A stretch of 64,000 nt of DNA from Verrucomicrobiales bacterium (GCA_002726915.1 PBSY01000058.1:52101-116100); one strand, 5' to 3'. Counted from the first letter of the stretch, positions 46,206-56,325 are shown. The notes: generated by a model not told the origin, from the letters alone. Numbers and translations are program-made.

Positions 46206-47687
46206 ATGAATCCTATCAAAACCCTAATCCTCACTCTCACCTGTCTCATTGGGTCTGCGGTTCACGCCACGCAACCCAACATTATTTTCATCTTTATCGA
46301 TGACATGGGCTGGGGTGATCTCGGCTGCTACGGCAATGACTTCATTGATACACCTCGTCTCGACCAGCTCGCCAGTGAAGGAATGCGTTTCACCGATGCC
46401 TACGCTGCCGGTGCCGTCTGCTCACCGACACGTTGTGCAGTTCAATCCGGGCAGAACCAGACCCGCATCGGCATCACAGCTCACATCCCCGGCCACTGGC
46501 GTCCCTTTGAGAAAGTCACCAATCCACAGACCACCATGGCTTTGCCACTCGATACTATTACTGTGGCCGAGCAGATAAAAGAATCGGGCTACACCACCGG
46601 CTACGTCGGAAAGTGGCACCTCGGCAGGGACCCTCAGTTCGGCCCCGGTCATCAGGGCTACGACTACGACCTCGAAATCAACGGCGCCCATCTGCCCGGC
46701 AAGTACAAGGTCGCCAGCAATTCGACGCAGACCCTGAAGCCCAGGCCCGATCAATTCCGCACCGACTTTGAAGCCGAGGCCTGCGAACACTTCATTCGCG
46801 AGAACAAAGACAATCCCTTCTTCCTTATGCTCTCCCCCTACGCGGTTCATATCCCTCTCGCGAGTAAAGCGTCCCTGGTCGAGAAATACCGCGCCCGCGC
46901 CGCCGAGCACAAACGCGAACTGCCCAACCCCATCTACGCCGCTATGGTCGAAGAAGTAGACGCCCTTGTTGGGCGACTTGTCGACGAAGTCGAAGCCCAG
47001 GGACTGACCAACAAAACCATGATCGTTTTTACGTCCGATAACGGAGGTCTCTATCGCCGCTACGACTACACCGAGGCGGCTGATGACAACGTGTCCAATC
47101 TAGCTCCGCTCAAGGGTGAGAAAGGCGCCCTCACCGAAGGCGGTATCCGCGTGCCGCTCATCGTCAAGTATCCGCGTGAAATCGCCGCCGGCAGCACCAG
47201 CCCCGAACCGGTCATCAGCTATGATTTCTATCCGACCTTCATTGCCGCCGCTGGGGGCAAAATGCCTGAGCATCAGACCATTGACGGCTATGACCTCCTC
47301 CCTGTCCTAACGGAACAAAATGGAAAGCTCAATCGCAATGCTATCCACTGGCACTACCCCCACTATCACCATGACCGCCCTGCCAGTGCCATTCGCGAAC
47401 GCGACTGGAAACTCATCGAATACCTCGACGGCACCGGTGACCTCGAGATCTATCACCTCGCCCGGGACATCGGCGAAGAGAACAACCTCATCGAAGAGCG
47501 CAAAGGCAAAGCCGCCGACTTGAAGAAGAAGCTCGCCAACTGGCGAATCTCAGTCAGCGCACGTGTTCCGATTCACAATCCCAACTACGACCCCGAGCGG
47601 GCCCACGAATGGTGGAGCCTGAGAACCGGGCAACCTCTCGACAGCTCAGCTCGCAAGCGCTTCCCGCAGACGGAAAAGGACCTTTAA
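46206..47687 (+). CDS. Sulfatase (CSPTR motif)
   Basis: 'QPNIIFIFIDDMGWGDLGCYGNDFIDTPRLDQLASEG...VCSPTRCAVQSGQNQTRIG'. Confidence 0.94.
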   Translation: MNPIKTLILTLTCLIGSAVHATQPNIIFIFIDDMGWGDLGCYGNDFIDTPRLDQLASEGMRFTDAYAAGAVCSPTRCAVQSGQNQTRIGITAHIPGHWRPFEKVTNPQTTMALPLDTITVAEQIKESGYTTGYVGKWHLGRDPQFGPGHQGYDYDLEINGAHLPGKYKVASNSTQTLKPRPDQFRTDFEAEACEHFIRENKDNPFFLMLSPYAVHIPLASKASLVEKYRARAAEHKRELPNPIYAAMVEEVDALVGRLVDEVEAQGLTNKTMIVFTSDNGGLYRRYDYTEAADDNVSNLAPLKGEKGALTEGGIRVPLIVKYPREIAAGSTSPEPVISYDFYPTFIAAAGGKMPEHQTIDGYDLLPVLTEQNGKLNRNAIHWHYPHYHHDRPASAIRERDWKLIEYLDGTGDLEIYHLARDIGEENNLIEERKGKAADLKKKLANWRISVSARVPIHNPNYDPERAHEWWSLRTGQPLDSSARKRFPQTEKDL

Positions 47688-47900
47688 CCGGGGGCGCTCT
47701 TAATTGGGGTCTAATAGACCAAAGAGCGGAGGAAAATAGTTCCCATACCAGAAGGTCGGTGCCCACTGGTAGGTGACCCGGACATCCATCCGGGGGCGAT
47801 TGCGAGCCATCTGGAAACCCCAGGCGGCCACTTCGCCTGATTTCACGCCGAGATCTTTCAACGGGATCGCCAGTCAGAAGACTAGCATTCACGCTCCCAC

Positions 47901-49310
47901 CTATCGTGTCTCGTCGATCAAAAAGGCTTTCGCCTGCGGCGAATAAGGATCTCCCCAGCCGTAGAACAGTAACATGCCGGGAACAATCTCACCCCCGGGC
48001 TTCGTTACGGGCTGGACGTTGTTGAAACGCCAACCGGAGAACTTCGAGACCGTCGGCGTGAGGTCGCGTTCTCGCTGCCACGTTTCCCCTTGATCGGAAG
48101 AGCACCACTCTTCGATGCGCCCTCCTCCGTGGCTGTCCATCAGTCCATCGGATTCCAAATACCCGTCTCCCACCACGAGAAAGGCAACGAGCGAACCATC
48201 TTTCTCTCTCCTCAGGTGGCCGCTGTTCCACTGATGCGTGGATTCAGTGATGAAGACCTTTTTCCATCGGTCCCCATCATGGAACACATAGAAGTAATTC
48301 GCCTCCTGCTTGGAATCATCTCCTGACAGCACATGGAGAAAAGCTGGATCGCCCTTCTCATCCAGCAAGATACTGGGCGGGACTCCGGAACCCCGCCATT
48401 CGGTGTCCCAAATGAGACAGTTCTCATCAGCGTAATCCACATCCATTGGCGCCTTCATGGTTTCGCCCTCGAAGTTCGTAACTGCCCCGGAAGCCAGGTC
48501 GACCTGGCAGTAGTAGAGATTGTATTTCCACTCCTGCCCCGTCTTCTCGCGGTAGCGTGGATTGTAGAATCGATCCGACATGGCCCGGTCAGGATCTTCG
48601 AATTTGCAGTCGTCATAAACGATGAACGCGACGTGAAGAGTTTTGCCATCCGAGCTCAACAACTTCGTCTGGTAAGAGGACCACTCAAAACGCCCTGCCA
48701 CATCCATATCCGTCACCGCCTTTTCGGGTGTCGCCCACGTTTCTCCATCATCCTCAGTCACGCTGTAAGTCCAAAATCCAAAATGCCCGAGGACCCGATA
48801 GTAGATCATCTCCTTGCCCCCCTCGATGTTGTAGACCGCGGGATAGGAAATACTCTCGCCAATCTGCGCCCCCTCTCTCCAGTCATCGAAACTCTCGCCA
48901 ATTGAACCCGGAGTCTTTGAAATTAGATGCGTTCCCGGTGTTCGATGACAGCCAGACAGCACATGGAGATGCCCGGAGTCGTCCGCCCAGATCACCGGAC
49001 CATAGTGATGATCCTTGCTCCGTTCTCCCAAGGTCACCGTCTTCGAAAATGAACGCGTCTTCGTATCGTAAGTCGTTGCCATAGGGGCGGTTCTGAAACT
49101 GGGATCCTTGCCACCCTTACCCCCTCCGTTGAATACCAGGTGCACCTTGCCATCCAGATACACCGCCTGGGGGCGTTGCCGTCGATCATAGAGCATCTTT
49201 TTCTGCCCACCTTTGCCAAAAGCCATCGGCTCCGATCGATCAGTGAATTCTGCCTGAGCAGAACTAAACACCCCAGCAAAAATGAACCAGACACACACGA
49301 AACGAATCAT
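47901..49310 (-). CDS. BNR-repeat (BNR_4-like) secreted protein
   Basis: 'RRQRPQAVYLDGKVHLVFNGGGKGGKD...HHYGPVIWADDSGHLHVLSGCHRTPGTHL'; signal peptide. Confidence 0.78.
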   Translation of the reverse strand: MIRFVCVWFIFAGVFSSAQAEFTDRSEPMAFGKGGQKKMLYDRRQRPQAVYLDGKVHLVFNGGGKGGKDPSFRTAPMATTYDTKTRSFSKTVTLGERSKDHHYGPVIWADDSGHLHVLSGCHRTPGTHLISKTPGSIGESFDDWREGAQIGESISYPAVYNIEGGKEMIYYRVLGHFGFWTYSVTEDDGETWATPEKAVTDMDVAGRFEWSSYQTKLLSSDGKTLHVAFIVYDDCKFEDPDRAMSDRFYNPRYREKTGQEWKYNLYYCQVDLASGAVTNFEGETMKAPMDVDYADENCLIWDTEWRGSGVPPSILLDEKGDPAFLHVLSGDDSKQEANYFYVFHDGDRWKKVFITESTHQWNSGHLRREKDGSLVAFLVVGDGYLESDGLMDSHGGGRIEEWCSSDQGETWQRERDLTPTVSKFSGWRFNNVQPVTKPGGEIVPGMLLFYGWGDPYSPQAKAFLIDETR

Positions 49311-49402
49311 GGGAGGAGTCTACAAGCATTCACCGCGTCCGATGAAGCTTAGCTAGCTCCACAATCGCGGTATGAATCGGGTTCAACGAATCACGAAAGT
49401 TC

Positions 49403-49429
49403 GGCAGAATCCTGCTCCGTCTGCGATAT
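49403..49429 (+). promoter_or_regulatory. Putative ECF promoter copy C (DUF1080/LamG-like gene)
   Basis: GGCAGAATC-CTGCTCCGTCT-GCGATAT, 13 nt before ATG 49443. Confidence 0.8.
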
Positions 49430-49442
49430 GTTGCATAACCCC

Positions 49443-50129
49443 ATGAAACCCGTCCTATCTCTCGTTCTGCTTATCTTCGTCTGCCACTCAGCCCACGCTC
49501 TGGAAAAGCACGACAAAGCCCCCATCGAAGGCCACGAAACCTTCGATACCTACAAGCCCGAGATCCACACCCAGTTTCCCGAGAAAAATTCCGAAGTCCG
49601 CGACGGCGTTCTATGGACGCGGGGTGAAAGCGGCCAGAAGTATCCGCCCACCGTAGCATTCCCGGTTCAACTCATCGACGGCACCTTCTCCTTCCGCTTC
49701 CGCCATCTCGGAGACGGCAACATGTTCTGGCTCTTCATCAACGGAGACGACGGGTTCGGCGGCTTCGACCACGTTTTGCGTGTCAAAGTCACTCGCAAGG
49801 CCATTTCCCTCCAAGTGGATGCCCACACCATGGATCCCAAAGGTCCCAACGTGCAGCCCGGGCGCAAACCGGGTGCTACCAGCGGCGCCTACCGGGCACC
49901 TGAGCAACTCAAACCCGAAACAGTTGAGGGTCTCAACGACGATGACTGGCACGAATTGGAACTCAACTTTGAAGGCGACACCGTAGAAATTTCACTGGAC
50001 GGGCGCCACTGGAAGACGGAACTGAGTCGCCCTGGCTTTGCCTTCGAGAAGCAGGAGTTCTTCCTTTTCATCGATGGCGGCGAAGCCGGAATGGAGTTCG
50101 ATGATCTCAAAATCACACCGGCTACCTGA
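49443..50129 (+). CDS. DUF1080/LamG-like secreted protein
   Basis: Start at MKPVLSLVLLIFVCHSAHA (track start 49428 overlaps the promoter); 'DGTFSFRFRHLGDGNMFWLFINGDD...WHELELNFEGDTVEISLDGRHWKTE'. Confidence 0.75.
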   Translation: MKPVLSLVLLIFVCHSAHALEKHDKAPIEGHETFDTYKPEIHTQFPEKNSEVRDGVLWTRGESGQKYPPTVAFPVQLIDGTFSFRFRHLGDGNMFWLFINGDDGFGGFDHVLRVKVTRKAISLQVDAHTMDPKGPNVQPGRKPGATSGAYRAPEQLKPETVEGLNDDDWHELELNFEGDTVEISLDGRHWKTELSRPGFAFEKQEFFLFIDGGEAGMEFDDLKITPAT

Positions 50130-50151
50130 GTTTCCTTTGGCGAAAAAAGTC

Positions 50152-50178
50152 GGCAGAATCAATCTCTCCTCGAGATAT
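50152..50178 (+). promoter_or_regulatory. Putative ECF promoter copy D (PVC-type cytochrome c gene)
   Basis: GGCAGAATC-AATCTCTCCTC-GAGATAT, 27 nt before ATG 50206. Confidence 0.85.
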
Positions 50179-50205
50179 CACTCGGATAAACTACCACGCA
50201 TCCCT

Positions 50206-52788
50206 ATGAAAAAACTCTTTCTCATCCTCGCGGCAGCCTTCGCCATTACTCCGCTGACAAAGGCTCAGCGCACCGCCACCCCGCCCGATAAAATTGCACT
50301 CTTGGAAGGCTTTGAGGCCGAGTTGCTCTATACCGTCCCACGTGACATCCAAGGTTCGTGGGTGGCCATGTGCCAAGACGATAAAGGGCGGCTTATCGTC
50401 AGCGACCAGTATGGCGGCATCTACCGTTTCCCTATCCCGAAACTCGGCGAACGGCTCGACTCCTCTGCTATCCAGCAGATCACCTATTCGACCGAGGGAG
50501 CCCCCAAGCGCGGCGATCACGATGGCACTGACCCTCAGGAACTCAACGCCGAACTCGCCAAACTGCCTAAGGTGGGTCACGCCCAAGGACTCTGCTACGC
50601 CTTCGACAGTCTCTACGTTGTGGTGAATTCGCGCAACAGTTCCTCCGGCACTGGAGTCTTTCGATTGCTCGACACCGATAACGATGACCAGTTTGACAAA
50701 TTAGTCACCATCAAGACGCTCGGAGAGACAGCGGGTGAGCACGGTCCGCATGCCATCTTTCCTACCGCCGACGGCGAGGGACTCTACGTCGTCATGGGTA
50801 ACCAAACACAACTGCCCGAGGACTACACCCACGCCCGCACGCCGGAAGTCTGGGGTGAAGATCAGCTCCTTCCCTCTCTGCAACATTTCATGCGCGGTGC
50901 CGAAGCTCCGCTGGGCCACGTGGCACGAATTGACCCTGAGGGCAAAACCTGGGACGTGGTCGCCACAGGATTCCGGAACCAGTACGACGCTGCTCTAAGC
51001 CGAGAGGGAGAAATGTTTACCTACGATGCCGATATGGAGTGGGACCTTAACACACCATGGTATCGCCCTACCCGCGTTAACCATGTTATCGATGGCGCTG
51101 ACTACGGCTGGCGCACCGGATCCGGCAAATTTATGGACTACTGCACCGACACCTTCGGAGCAGTGATCGACATCGGTCCGGGTTCCCCGACCGGAGTTTG
51201 TTTTGGCTACGGAGCCAAGTTTCCGGCCAAGTATCAGAACGCCTTCTTCGCCGCCGACTGGTCTTACGGAAAACTCTACGCCGTTCACCTTAAGCCTCAG
51301 GGCTCCAGCTACTCTGCGACTTTCGAGGAGTTCGCTGCTGCCCAGCCGCTGCCATTGACTGACCTCCTCATCAATGAAACCGACGGCGCGATGTATTTCA
51401 CCGTTGGTGGTCGCCGGGTTCAGTCCGGACTCTACCGAATCACTTACACTGGCGATGAGTCCACCGCTCCAGCCGAAACTGTCCACGGAGGAGAAGAAGC
51501 AAGGGCTGAGCGTCATGAGCTCGAAGCTTTTCTCCAGGCCGGGGCCAAGGAAGCAACAACCGAAGAACTCGATACAATCTGGAACGCTCTTGGCTCTTCC
51601 GATCGAGGCATCCGTCACGCCGCTCGCGCAGCCCTTGAAAAGCAGCCTGCCGCCAACTGGAAAGATCGGGTGATCGGTGAAGACGATGCTGTTATCACCA
51701 CGGCCGCGCTCATTGCCCTTGCCCGCGTGGATGCTGAGAACTCCGCCGCCGCCATTCTCTCTAAGGCCACCAGCTTTGACTACTCATCCACAAAATCCCG
51801 CCAAACCCGACTCGACATTCTTCGCGGTATCATGCTGACCCTGACTCGCAGCGGTGAACCCACAGATGGCCAGAAAGCCAAGCTCATCGAATGGCTCGAT
51901 GGAGTTTATCCTGCCAAAACACCCGAAGAGAATCGTGATCTCTCCGCCTTTGCCGCCTTTCTTGAAGCCCCTTTCGCCGTCGATCGCGGTATGGAACTGC
52001 TCGCCAATGCTTCCGGCCAGGAAGAACAGATCGGCTACGCCCTCAACCTGCGTTATCTCAAGGATGGCTGGACCCCGGAACTACGTGAGAAATATTTCAG
52101 GTGGTTTGTTATGGCCGGCAATTACAGGGGGGGTGCCCGCCTCGCCAACTACCTGGCCGATATTAAGAAACATGCCACTGAAACGGTGCCTGAGAGTGAC
52201 ATGACTGCTGCGCTCACCGAGATCATCAATACCTCGCCCAAAGATTCCACGCCTCAGTTCACCCTCAAGCCCCGTTCCTTCGTCAAGAACTGGACGATGG
52301 AAGATCTCTCTGGTGATCTTGGAGTCGGCCTCGAAGGCAACCGCGACTTCGCCAACGGTCGCCAGATGTTCGGCGCTGGCACTTGCTACGTCTGCCACCG
52401 CTTTAATGGCGAAGGAGGTGCCGTTGGACCCGACCTTTCCTCCGCAGGCGGCAAGTTCAGCCCCTACGACTTGCTCGAAACAATCGTCGATCCGGGCGCA
52501 GAAATTAGCGACCAGTATGGAAGCAGTATTTTCACACTTGATGACGGCACTCAGGTGATCGGTCGTATCATGAACATGAGCGGTGACCACTACCAGGTGA
52601 ATACCAACATGATGAATCCAAGCAGCGCCGCCAAGGTGGACGCGAATGCGATCACTTCGATCGAACCATCTCCTGTCTCCATGATGCCACCCGGCCTGAT
52701 CAACATGATGGAACGCGATGACATCCTCGATTTACTCGCCTACCTCATCTCCGGCGGTGATTCTGATCACGAGCTGTTTGCCAACTAA
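50206..52788 (+). CDS. PVC-type c-type cytochrome / membrane-bound dehydrogenase-like beta-propeller protein
   Basis: Start at MKKLFLILAAAFAITPLTKAQ; propeller and HEAT-like middle; 'GAGTCYVCHRFNGEGGAVGPDLSSAGGKFSPYDLLETIVDPGAEISDQY' (CxxCH). Confidence 0.88.
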   Translation: MKKLFLILAAAFAITPLTKAQRTATPPDKIALLEGFEAELLYTVPRDIQGSWVAMCQDDKGRLIVSDQYGGIYRFPIPKLGERLDSSAIQQITYSTEGAPKRGDHDGTDPQELNAELAKLPKVGHAQGLCYAFDSLYVVVNSRNSSSGTGVFRLLDTDNDDQFDKLVTIKTLGETAGEHGPHAIFPTADGEGLYVVMGNQTQLPEDYTHARTPEVWGEDQLLPSLQHFMRGAEAPLGHVARIDPEGKTWDVVATGFRNQYDAALSREGEMFTYDADMEWDLNTPWYRPTRVNHVIDGADYGWRTGSGKFMDYCTDTFGAVIDIGPGSPTGVCFGYGAKFPAKYQNAFFAADWSYGKLYAVHLKPQGSSYSATFEEFAAAQPLPLTDLLINETDGAMYFTVGGRRVQSGLYRITYTGDESTAPAETVHGGEEARAERHELEAFLQAGAKEATTEELDTIWNALGSSDRGIRHAARAALEKQPAANWKDRVIGEDDAVITTAALIALARVDAENSAAAILSKATSFDYSSTKSRQTRLDILRGIMLTLTRSGEPTDGQKAKLIEWLDGVYPAKTPEENRDLSAFAAFLEAPFAVDRGMELLANASGQEEQIGYALNLRYLKDGWTPELREKYFRWFVMAGNYRGGARLANYLADIKKHATETVPESDMTAALTEIINTSPKDSTPQFTLKPRSFVKNWTMEDLSGDLGVGLEGNRDFANGRQMFGAGTCYVCHRFNGEGGAVGPDLSSAGGKFSPYDLLETIVDPGAEISDQYGSSIFTLDDGTQVIGRIMNMSGDHYQVNTNMMNPSSAAKVDANAITSIEPSPVSMMPPGLINMMERDDILDLLAYLISGGDSDHELFAN

Positions 52789-52842
52789 TCTTCGTAAAAG
52801 TCAGTCTTTCAGAAAGAAATTCCGGTCATATCCGCATCATGA

Positions 52843-54078
52843 ATGCTAGATTACATCTTCTTGGCGGCCACTGCGACAACACCTGACATCGGCATCATCG
52901 GCGGAGGACCGGCCGGCCTCCGCGCTGCCGAAGTCGCCGCAGAGGGAGGTGCACGGGTCACTCTTTATGACGCCATGCCCTCAGTCGGGCGTAAGTTTCT
53001 TGTCGCCGGGAAAAGTGGGCTCAATCTTACTAACGGAGAAAGCTGGCCCTCATTTCTGCGGCGTTACAGCCGCTCCGAGATAAGATGCGATATCTGGGAC
53101 GAAATCCTTTGCCAATTCGACAACCGGGCACTGCGAGAATGGGCAGCCAACCTCGGCATCGAGACCTTCGTTGCCAGTAGCGGCAAAGTATTTCCCATTC
53201 CGGTCAATGGCCACATCAAAGCAGCCCCGCTACTGCGAAGATGGGTCGAGCAGCTTCGAAAGCTTGGAGTGAAGTTTCAGACCCGGCATCTATGGACAGG
53301 TTTCCACCCCGATGGTTCACTTCTCTTTCGTTACGGTGATGGCCAATTCAGCACGCAACACGAACGGGTCATTCTCGCTCTGGGCGGCGCTTCATGGCCA
53401 AAAACCGGATCAACCGGTCACTGGGTCTCTTTTCTAGAAGCACGGGGTGTTAGTATTAATCCTCTCATTGCCGCCAACTGTGGCTGGGAAGTCGAATGGC
53501 CTTCCGAAATCCTGGAAGAAGTTGAAGGGAAGCCCCTAAAGAATCTTAATCTCATCGTCGGTGATGAAAACCGACGCGGGGAACTGGTCATCACGCAGTA
53601 CGGACTTGAAGGTGGACCCATCTATCACCTGGGCCCCAATCTCCGCTCCATGGATTCACCGGAGATAATGATCGACTTCAAGCCGGACCTGACGGCTCAA
53701 GAATTAATCGCACGCTTCGGCAAGGTGAAGCGGAATTTTGTCCGAGAAGCAAAGCGGCGCTGGAAGCTCGATGCAGCAACCGCATCCATTCTAAAGCATC
53801 TGCCCAACCGGGGTCCTTGGGAGTCAGCTGAGCAGCTGGCGCACGAGGTCAAGCACTGCCGAATTCCTCTCGAAAGACCGCGACCGGTTGCTGAAGCCAT
53901 TTCTTCTGCTGGAGGAATCCGATGGGAAGAACTGGATGAAAATCTGATGCTACGGAAGCTTCCCGGTGTCTTCGTTGCTGGAGAAATGATCGATTGGGAA
54001 GCTCCCACAGGTGGCTATCTCCTCCAAGCCTGTTTTGCGACAGGAACGCGTGTTGGCAAAGCGGTGCTCAATTGTTAG
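52843..54078 (+). CDS. NAD(P)/FAD-dependent oxidoreductase, HI0933/BaiN-like (TIGR03862-like)
   Basis: 'IGIIGGGPAGLRAAEVAAEGG', 'GRKFLVAGKSGLNLTNGE', 'LALGGASWPKTGSTG', 'VAGEMIDWEAPTGGYLLQACFATG'. Confidence 0.9.
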   Translation: MLDYIFLAATATTPDIGIIGGGPAGLRAAEVAAEGGARVTLYDAMPSVGRKFLVAGKSGLNLTNGESWPSFLRRYSRSEIRCDIWDEILCQFDNRALREWAANLGIETFVASSGKVFPIPVNGHIKAAPLLRRWVEQLRKLGVKFQTRHLWTGFHPDGSLLFRYGDGQFSTQHERVILALGGASWPKTGSTGHWVSFLEARGVSINPLIAANCGWEVEWPSEILEEVEGKPLKNLNLIVGDENRRGELVITQYGLEGGPIYHLGPNLRSMDSPEIMIDFKPDLTAQELIARFGKVKRNFVREAKRRWKLDAATASILKHLPNRGPWESAEQLAHEVKHCRIPLERPRPVAEAISSAGGIRWEELDENLMLRKLPGVFVAGEMIDWEAPTGGYLLQACFATGTRVGKAVLNC

Positions 54079-54092
54079 AGTCGAGACTCTAA
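54075..54092. promoter_or_regulatory. Intergenic inverted repeat TTAGAGT-CGAG-ACTCTAA
   Basis: 7-bp perfect stem (8 bp with a 2-nt loop) overlapping a stop codon, 7 nt before the next ATG. Confidence 0.35.
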
Positions 54093-54099
54093 TTCGCCT

Positions 54100-54834
54100 A
54101 TGAAGTCACAACACCTCCGCTCATTTTGGATTGCTCTAGCTCTTGCCTTTTACACCACGGGTCAGGCAAATGCCCAAGAATCTGTCGATCTCGAAAAGTA
54201 TAAGGCAGAAGCTGCTGAGAAGTGGAGAGAAGACATAAAAGCATTCGGTGTCGCCAATGACCGGCTGTCTCAATCCACTGATGCCATTCTCTTCGTCGGC
54301 AGTTCTAGCTTTCGCCGTTGGGAGGACATGGAAAAAGACATGCTCCCCTATCTCTCGATCAATCGAGGCTTTGGGGGATCGAAATGGTCTGATGTGGCCA
54401 TCTTCGCGGATCAGCTGATTTCACCCCATCAATTCCGTGCTATCGTATTCTTTGTGGGGAACGATATCGGTGGTAAAGGCAAAGATAAGGCACCCGAAGA
54501 AGTGGTAGCTCTGGCAGCCTACGTCAGGAAAAAAGTAAAGGAACACCAACCGGAAGCTGCCGCTTTTTTCATCGCGACCACACCAACTGAGAAACGATGG
54601 GAACACTGGCCCCAGATCAAGCTAGCCAATAACGCGGTACGTGAATTTTGTGAGGCTACTGAAAACACTTGGTTCATTGGCACTGAAAGCATTTTTTTTG
54701 ATGAAAAAATCAAACCTCGCCCTGAACTCTTTGTGGACGACAAACTCCACATGAATCAGGACGGATACACCCGCTGGGCAGCGGCCATCAAGAGCCACCT
54801 CGATTCAGTACTTGTCGACGACAAAAGGCAGTAA
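54100..54834 (+). CDS. SGNH/GDSL-type hydrolase
   Basis: 'AILFVGSSSFRRWEDMEKDMLPYLSINRGFGGS', 'IVFFVGNDI', 'DKLHMNQDGYTRWA'. Confidence 0.85.
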   Translation: MKSQHLRSFWIALALAFYTTGQANAQESVDLEKYKAEAAEKWREDIKAFGVANDRLSQSTDAILFVGSSSFRRWEDMEKDMLPYLSINRGFGGSKWSDVAIFADQLISPHQFRAIVFFVGNDIGGKGKDKAPEEVVALAAYVRKKVKEHQPEAAAFFIATTPTEKRWEHWPQIKLANNAVREFCEATENTWFIGTESIFFDEKIKPRPELFVDDKLHMNQDGYTRWAAAIKSHLDSVLVDDKRQ

Positions 54835-54879
54835 CGATCGCGCACTTGCAGATCCAAAAGCATCCTGCTTCGATACGAT

Positions 54880-56310
54880 ATGCACAAAATCATCACCCGC
54901 TTCGCCATCGTAACTTTTCTGTCGCTCGCCTGGGCTCAGGCCGAGGACAAACCCAACTTCATCTTTATTTTGGCCGACGATCTCGGCTACGGAGATCTTG
55001 GCTGCTTCGGGAGCGAACATATCGAGACTCCATATCTTGACCAGATGGCCGCTGAAGGCATGAAGATGACCGACTTCTACTCGGGTGCAACAGTTTGTGC
55101 ACCCAGCCGTTGTGTTCTCATGACCGGGCTTCATATGGGCCACTGTTGGGTTCGTGGAAATGCCAACAACCAAGATAAACAAACCCTTCAACCCGGCGAA
55201 GTCACCGTTCCCGGTGAACTCAAAAAAGCAGGCTACAGCACTGCACTTTTTGGCAAGTGGGGCCTCGGAGAAATTGACTCCGTTGGTCATCCTATGAAGC
55301 ACGGCTTCGACGATTTCTACGGCTACCTCAATCAGCGTCACGCCCACAACTTCTACCCTGAATTCATCATCGATCAATACGAGAAGGTTCCGCTTCGCAA
55401 CCAGCACGCACCAGAGTGGCTCAAAATGAGGGAAGAACGCGGGTGGACCGATGACGGGGCCGGTTGGGCTACCGAGGAATCCAAGCTCGACTACGTGCCC
55501 GACCTCGTGATGGAGCGAACCTATAAATGGCTAGAGGAAGTCAAAGAAGGCCCATTCTTTCTCTATCTCGCTCTCAATATGCCCCACGCCAACAACGAAG
55601 CGACCAAGGGCACGGGTGACGGGCAGGAAGTGCCCGACTATGGAATCTATGCCAACAAAGACTGGTCAAACCCTGACAAAGGCCAGGCTGCCATGATCAC
55701 CCGCATGGACGGCTACGTCGGGAAAATTATTGAACTACTCAAAGGATGGAACATTGACGATAACACGCTCATCATGTTCACGAGCGACAACGGTCCTCAC
55801 ACCGAAGGCGGCAATGACATGGCATTCTTTAATGCTAACGGACCAGTTCGAGGCATGAAGCGTGACCTTACCGACGGAGGCATTCGAGTTCCTACGGTGG
55901 CTCGCTGGCCCGGCACTATACCTGCCGGCTCCGTTTCTGATCACTCCGCCTACTTCGGTGACGTCCTTGCTACAGCCTGCGAAATAGCCGGATTGCCCAT
56001 CCCAAAAGGTCGCGACAGCCTTTCCTTTCTGCCGACCCTGAAGGGCCTACAGGGTCAGAAAAAAGCCGCCTACCTCTACTGGGAGTCCTACGAAAAAGGT
56101 GGCAAGCAGGCCCTGCGCTTTGGTAAGTGGAAGGTCGTGAAGGAGCCTTGGATCGGCGGACCCGTCCAGCTCTACAATATCGTCGACGACATCGGCGAAG
56201 AGAAGGACCTAGCCGCTCAGCTACCAGAGATCGTCCAGCAAGCCGAACGCTATCTCAAAGAAGCGCATATTCGATCCCCTGAGTGGACTCCCCCTTCACC
56301 AAAAAAATGA
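54880..56310 (+). CDS. Sulfatase (CAPSR motif)
   Basis: 'KPNFIFILADDLGYGDLGCFGSEHIETPYLDQMAAEG...TVCAPSRCVLMTGLHMGH'. Confidence 0.95.
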   Translation: MHKIITRFAIVTFLSLAWAQAEDKPNFIFILADDLGYGDLGCFGSEHIETPYLDQMAAEGMKMTDFYSGATVCAPSRCVLMTGLHMGHCWVRGNANNQDKQTLQPGEVTVPGELKKAGYSTALFGKWGLGEIDSVGHPMKHGFDDFYGYLNQRHAHNFYPEFIIDQYEKVPLRNQHAPEWLKMREERGWTDDGAGWATEESKLDYVPDLVMERTYKWLEEVKEGPFFLYLALNMPHANNEATKGTGDGQEVPDYGIYANKDWSNPDKGQAAMITRMDGYVGKIIELLKGWNIDDNTLIMFTSDNGPHTEGGNDMAFFNANGPVRGMKRDLTDGGIRVPTVARWPGTIPAGSVSDHSAYFGDVLATACEIAGLPIPKGRDSLSFLPTLKGLQGQKKAAYLYWESYEKGGKQALRFGKWKVVKEPWIGGPVQLYNIVDDIGEEKDLAAQLPEIVQQAERYLKEAHIRSPEWTPPSPKK

Positions 56311-56325
56311 CAAGGGTAAGACCTT

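Noticed and set aside
54845-54885. CGATACGATATGCAC just upstream of sulfatase 54880, resembling a -10 GATAT
   Set aside because: No GGCAGAATC at 11-nt spacing; the GATAT overlaps the ATG.
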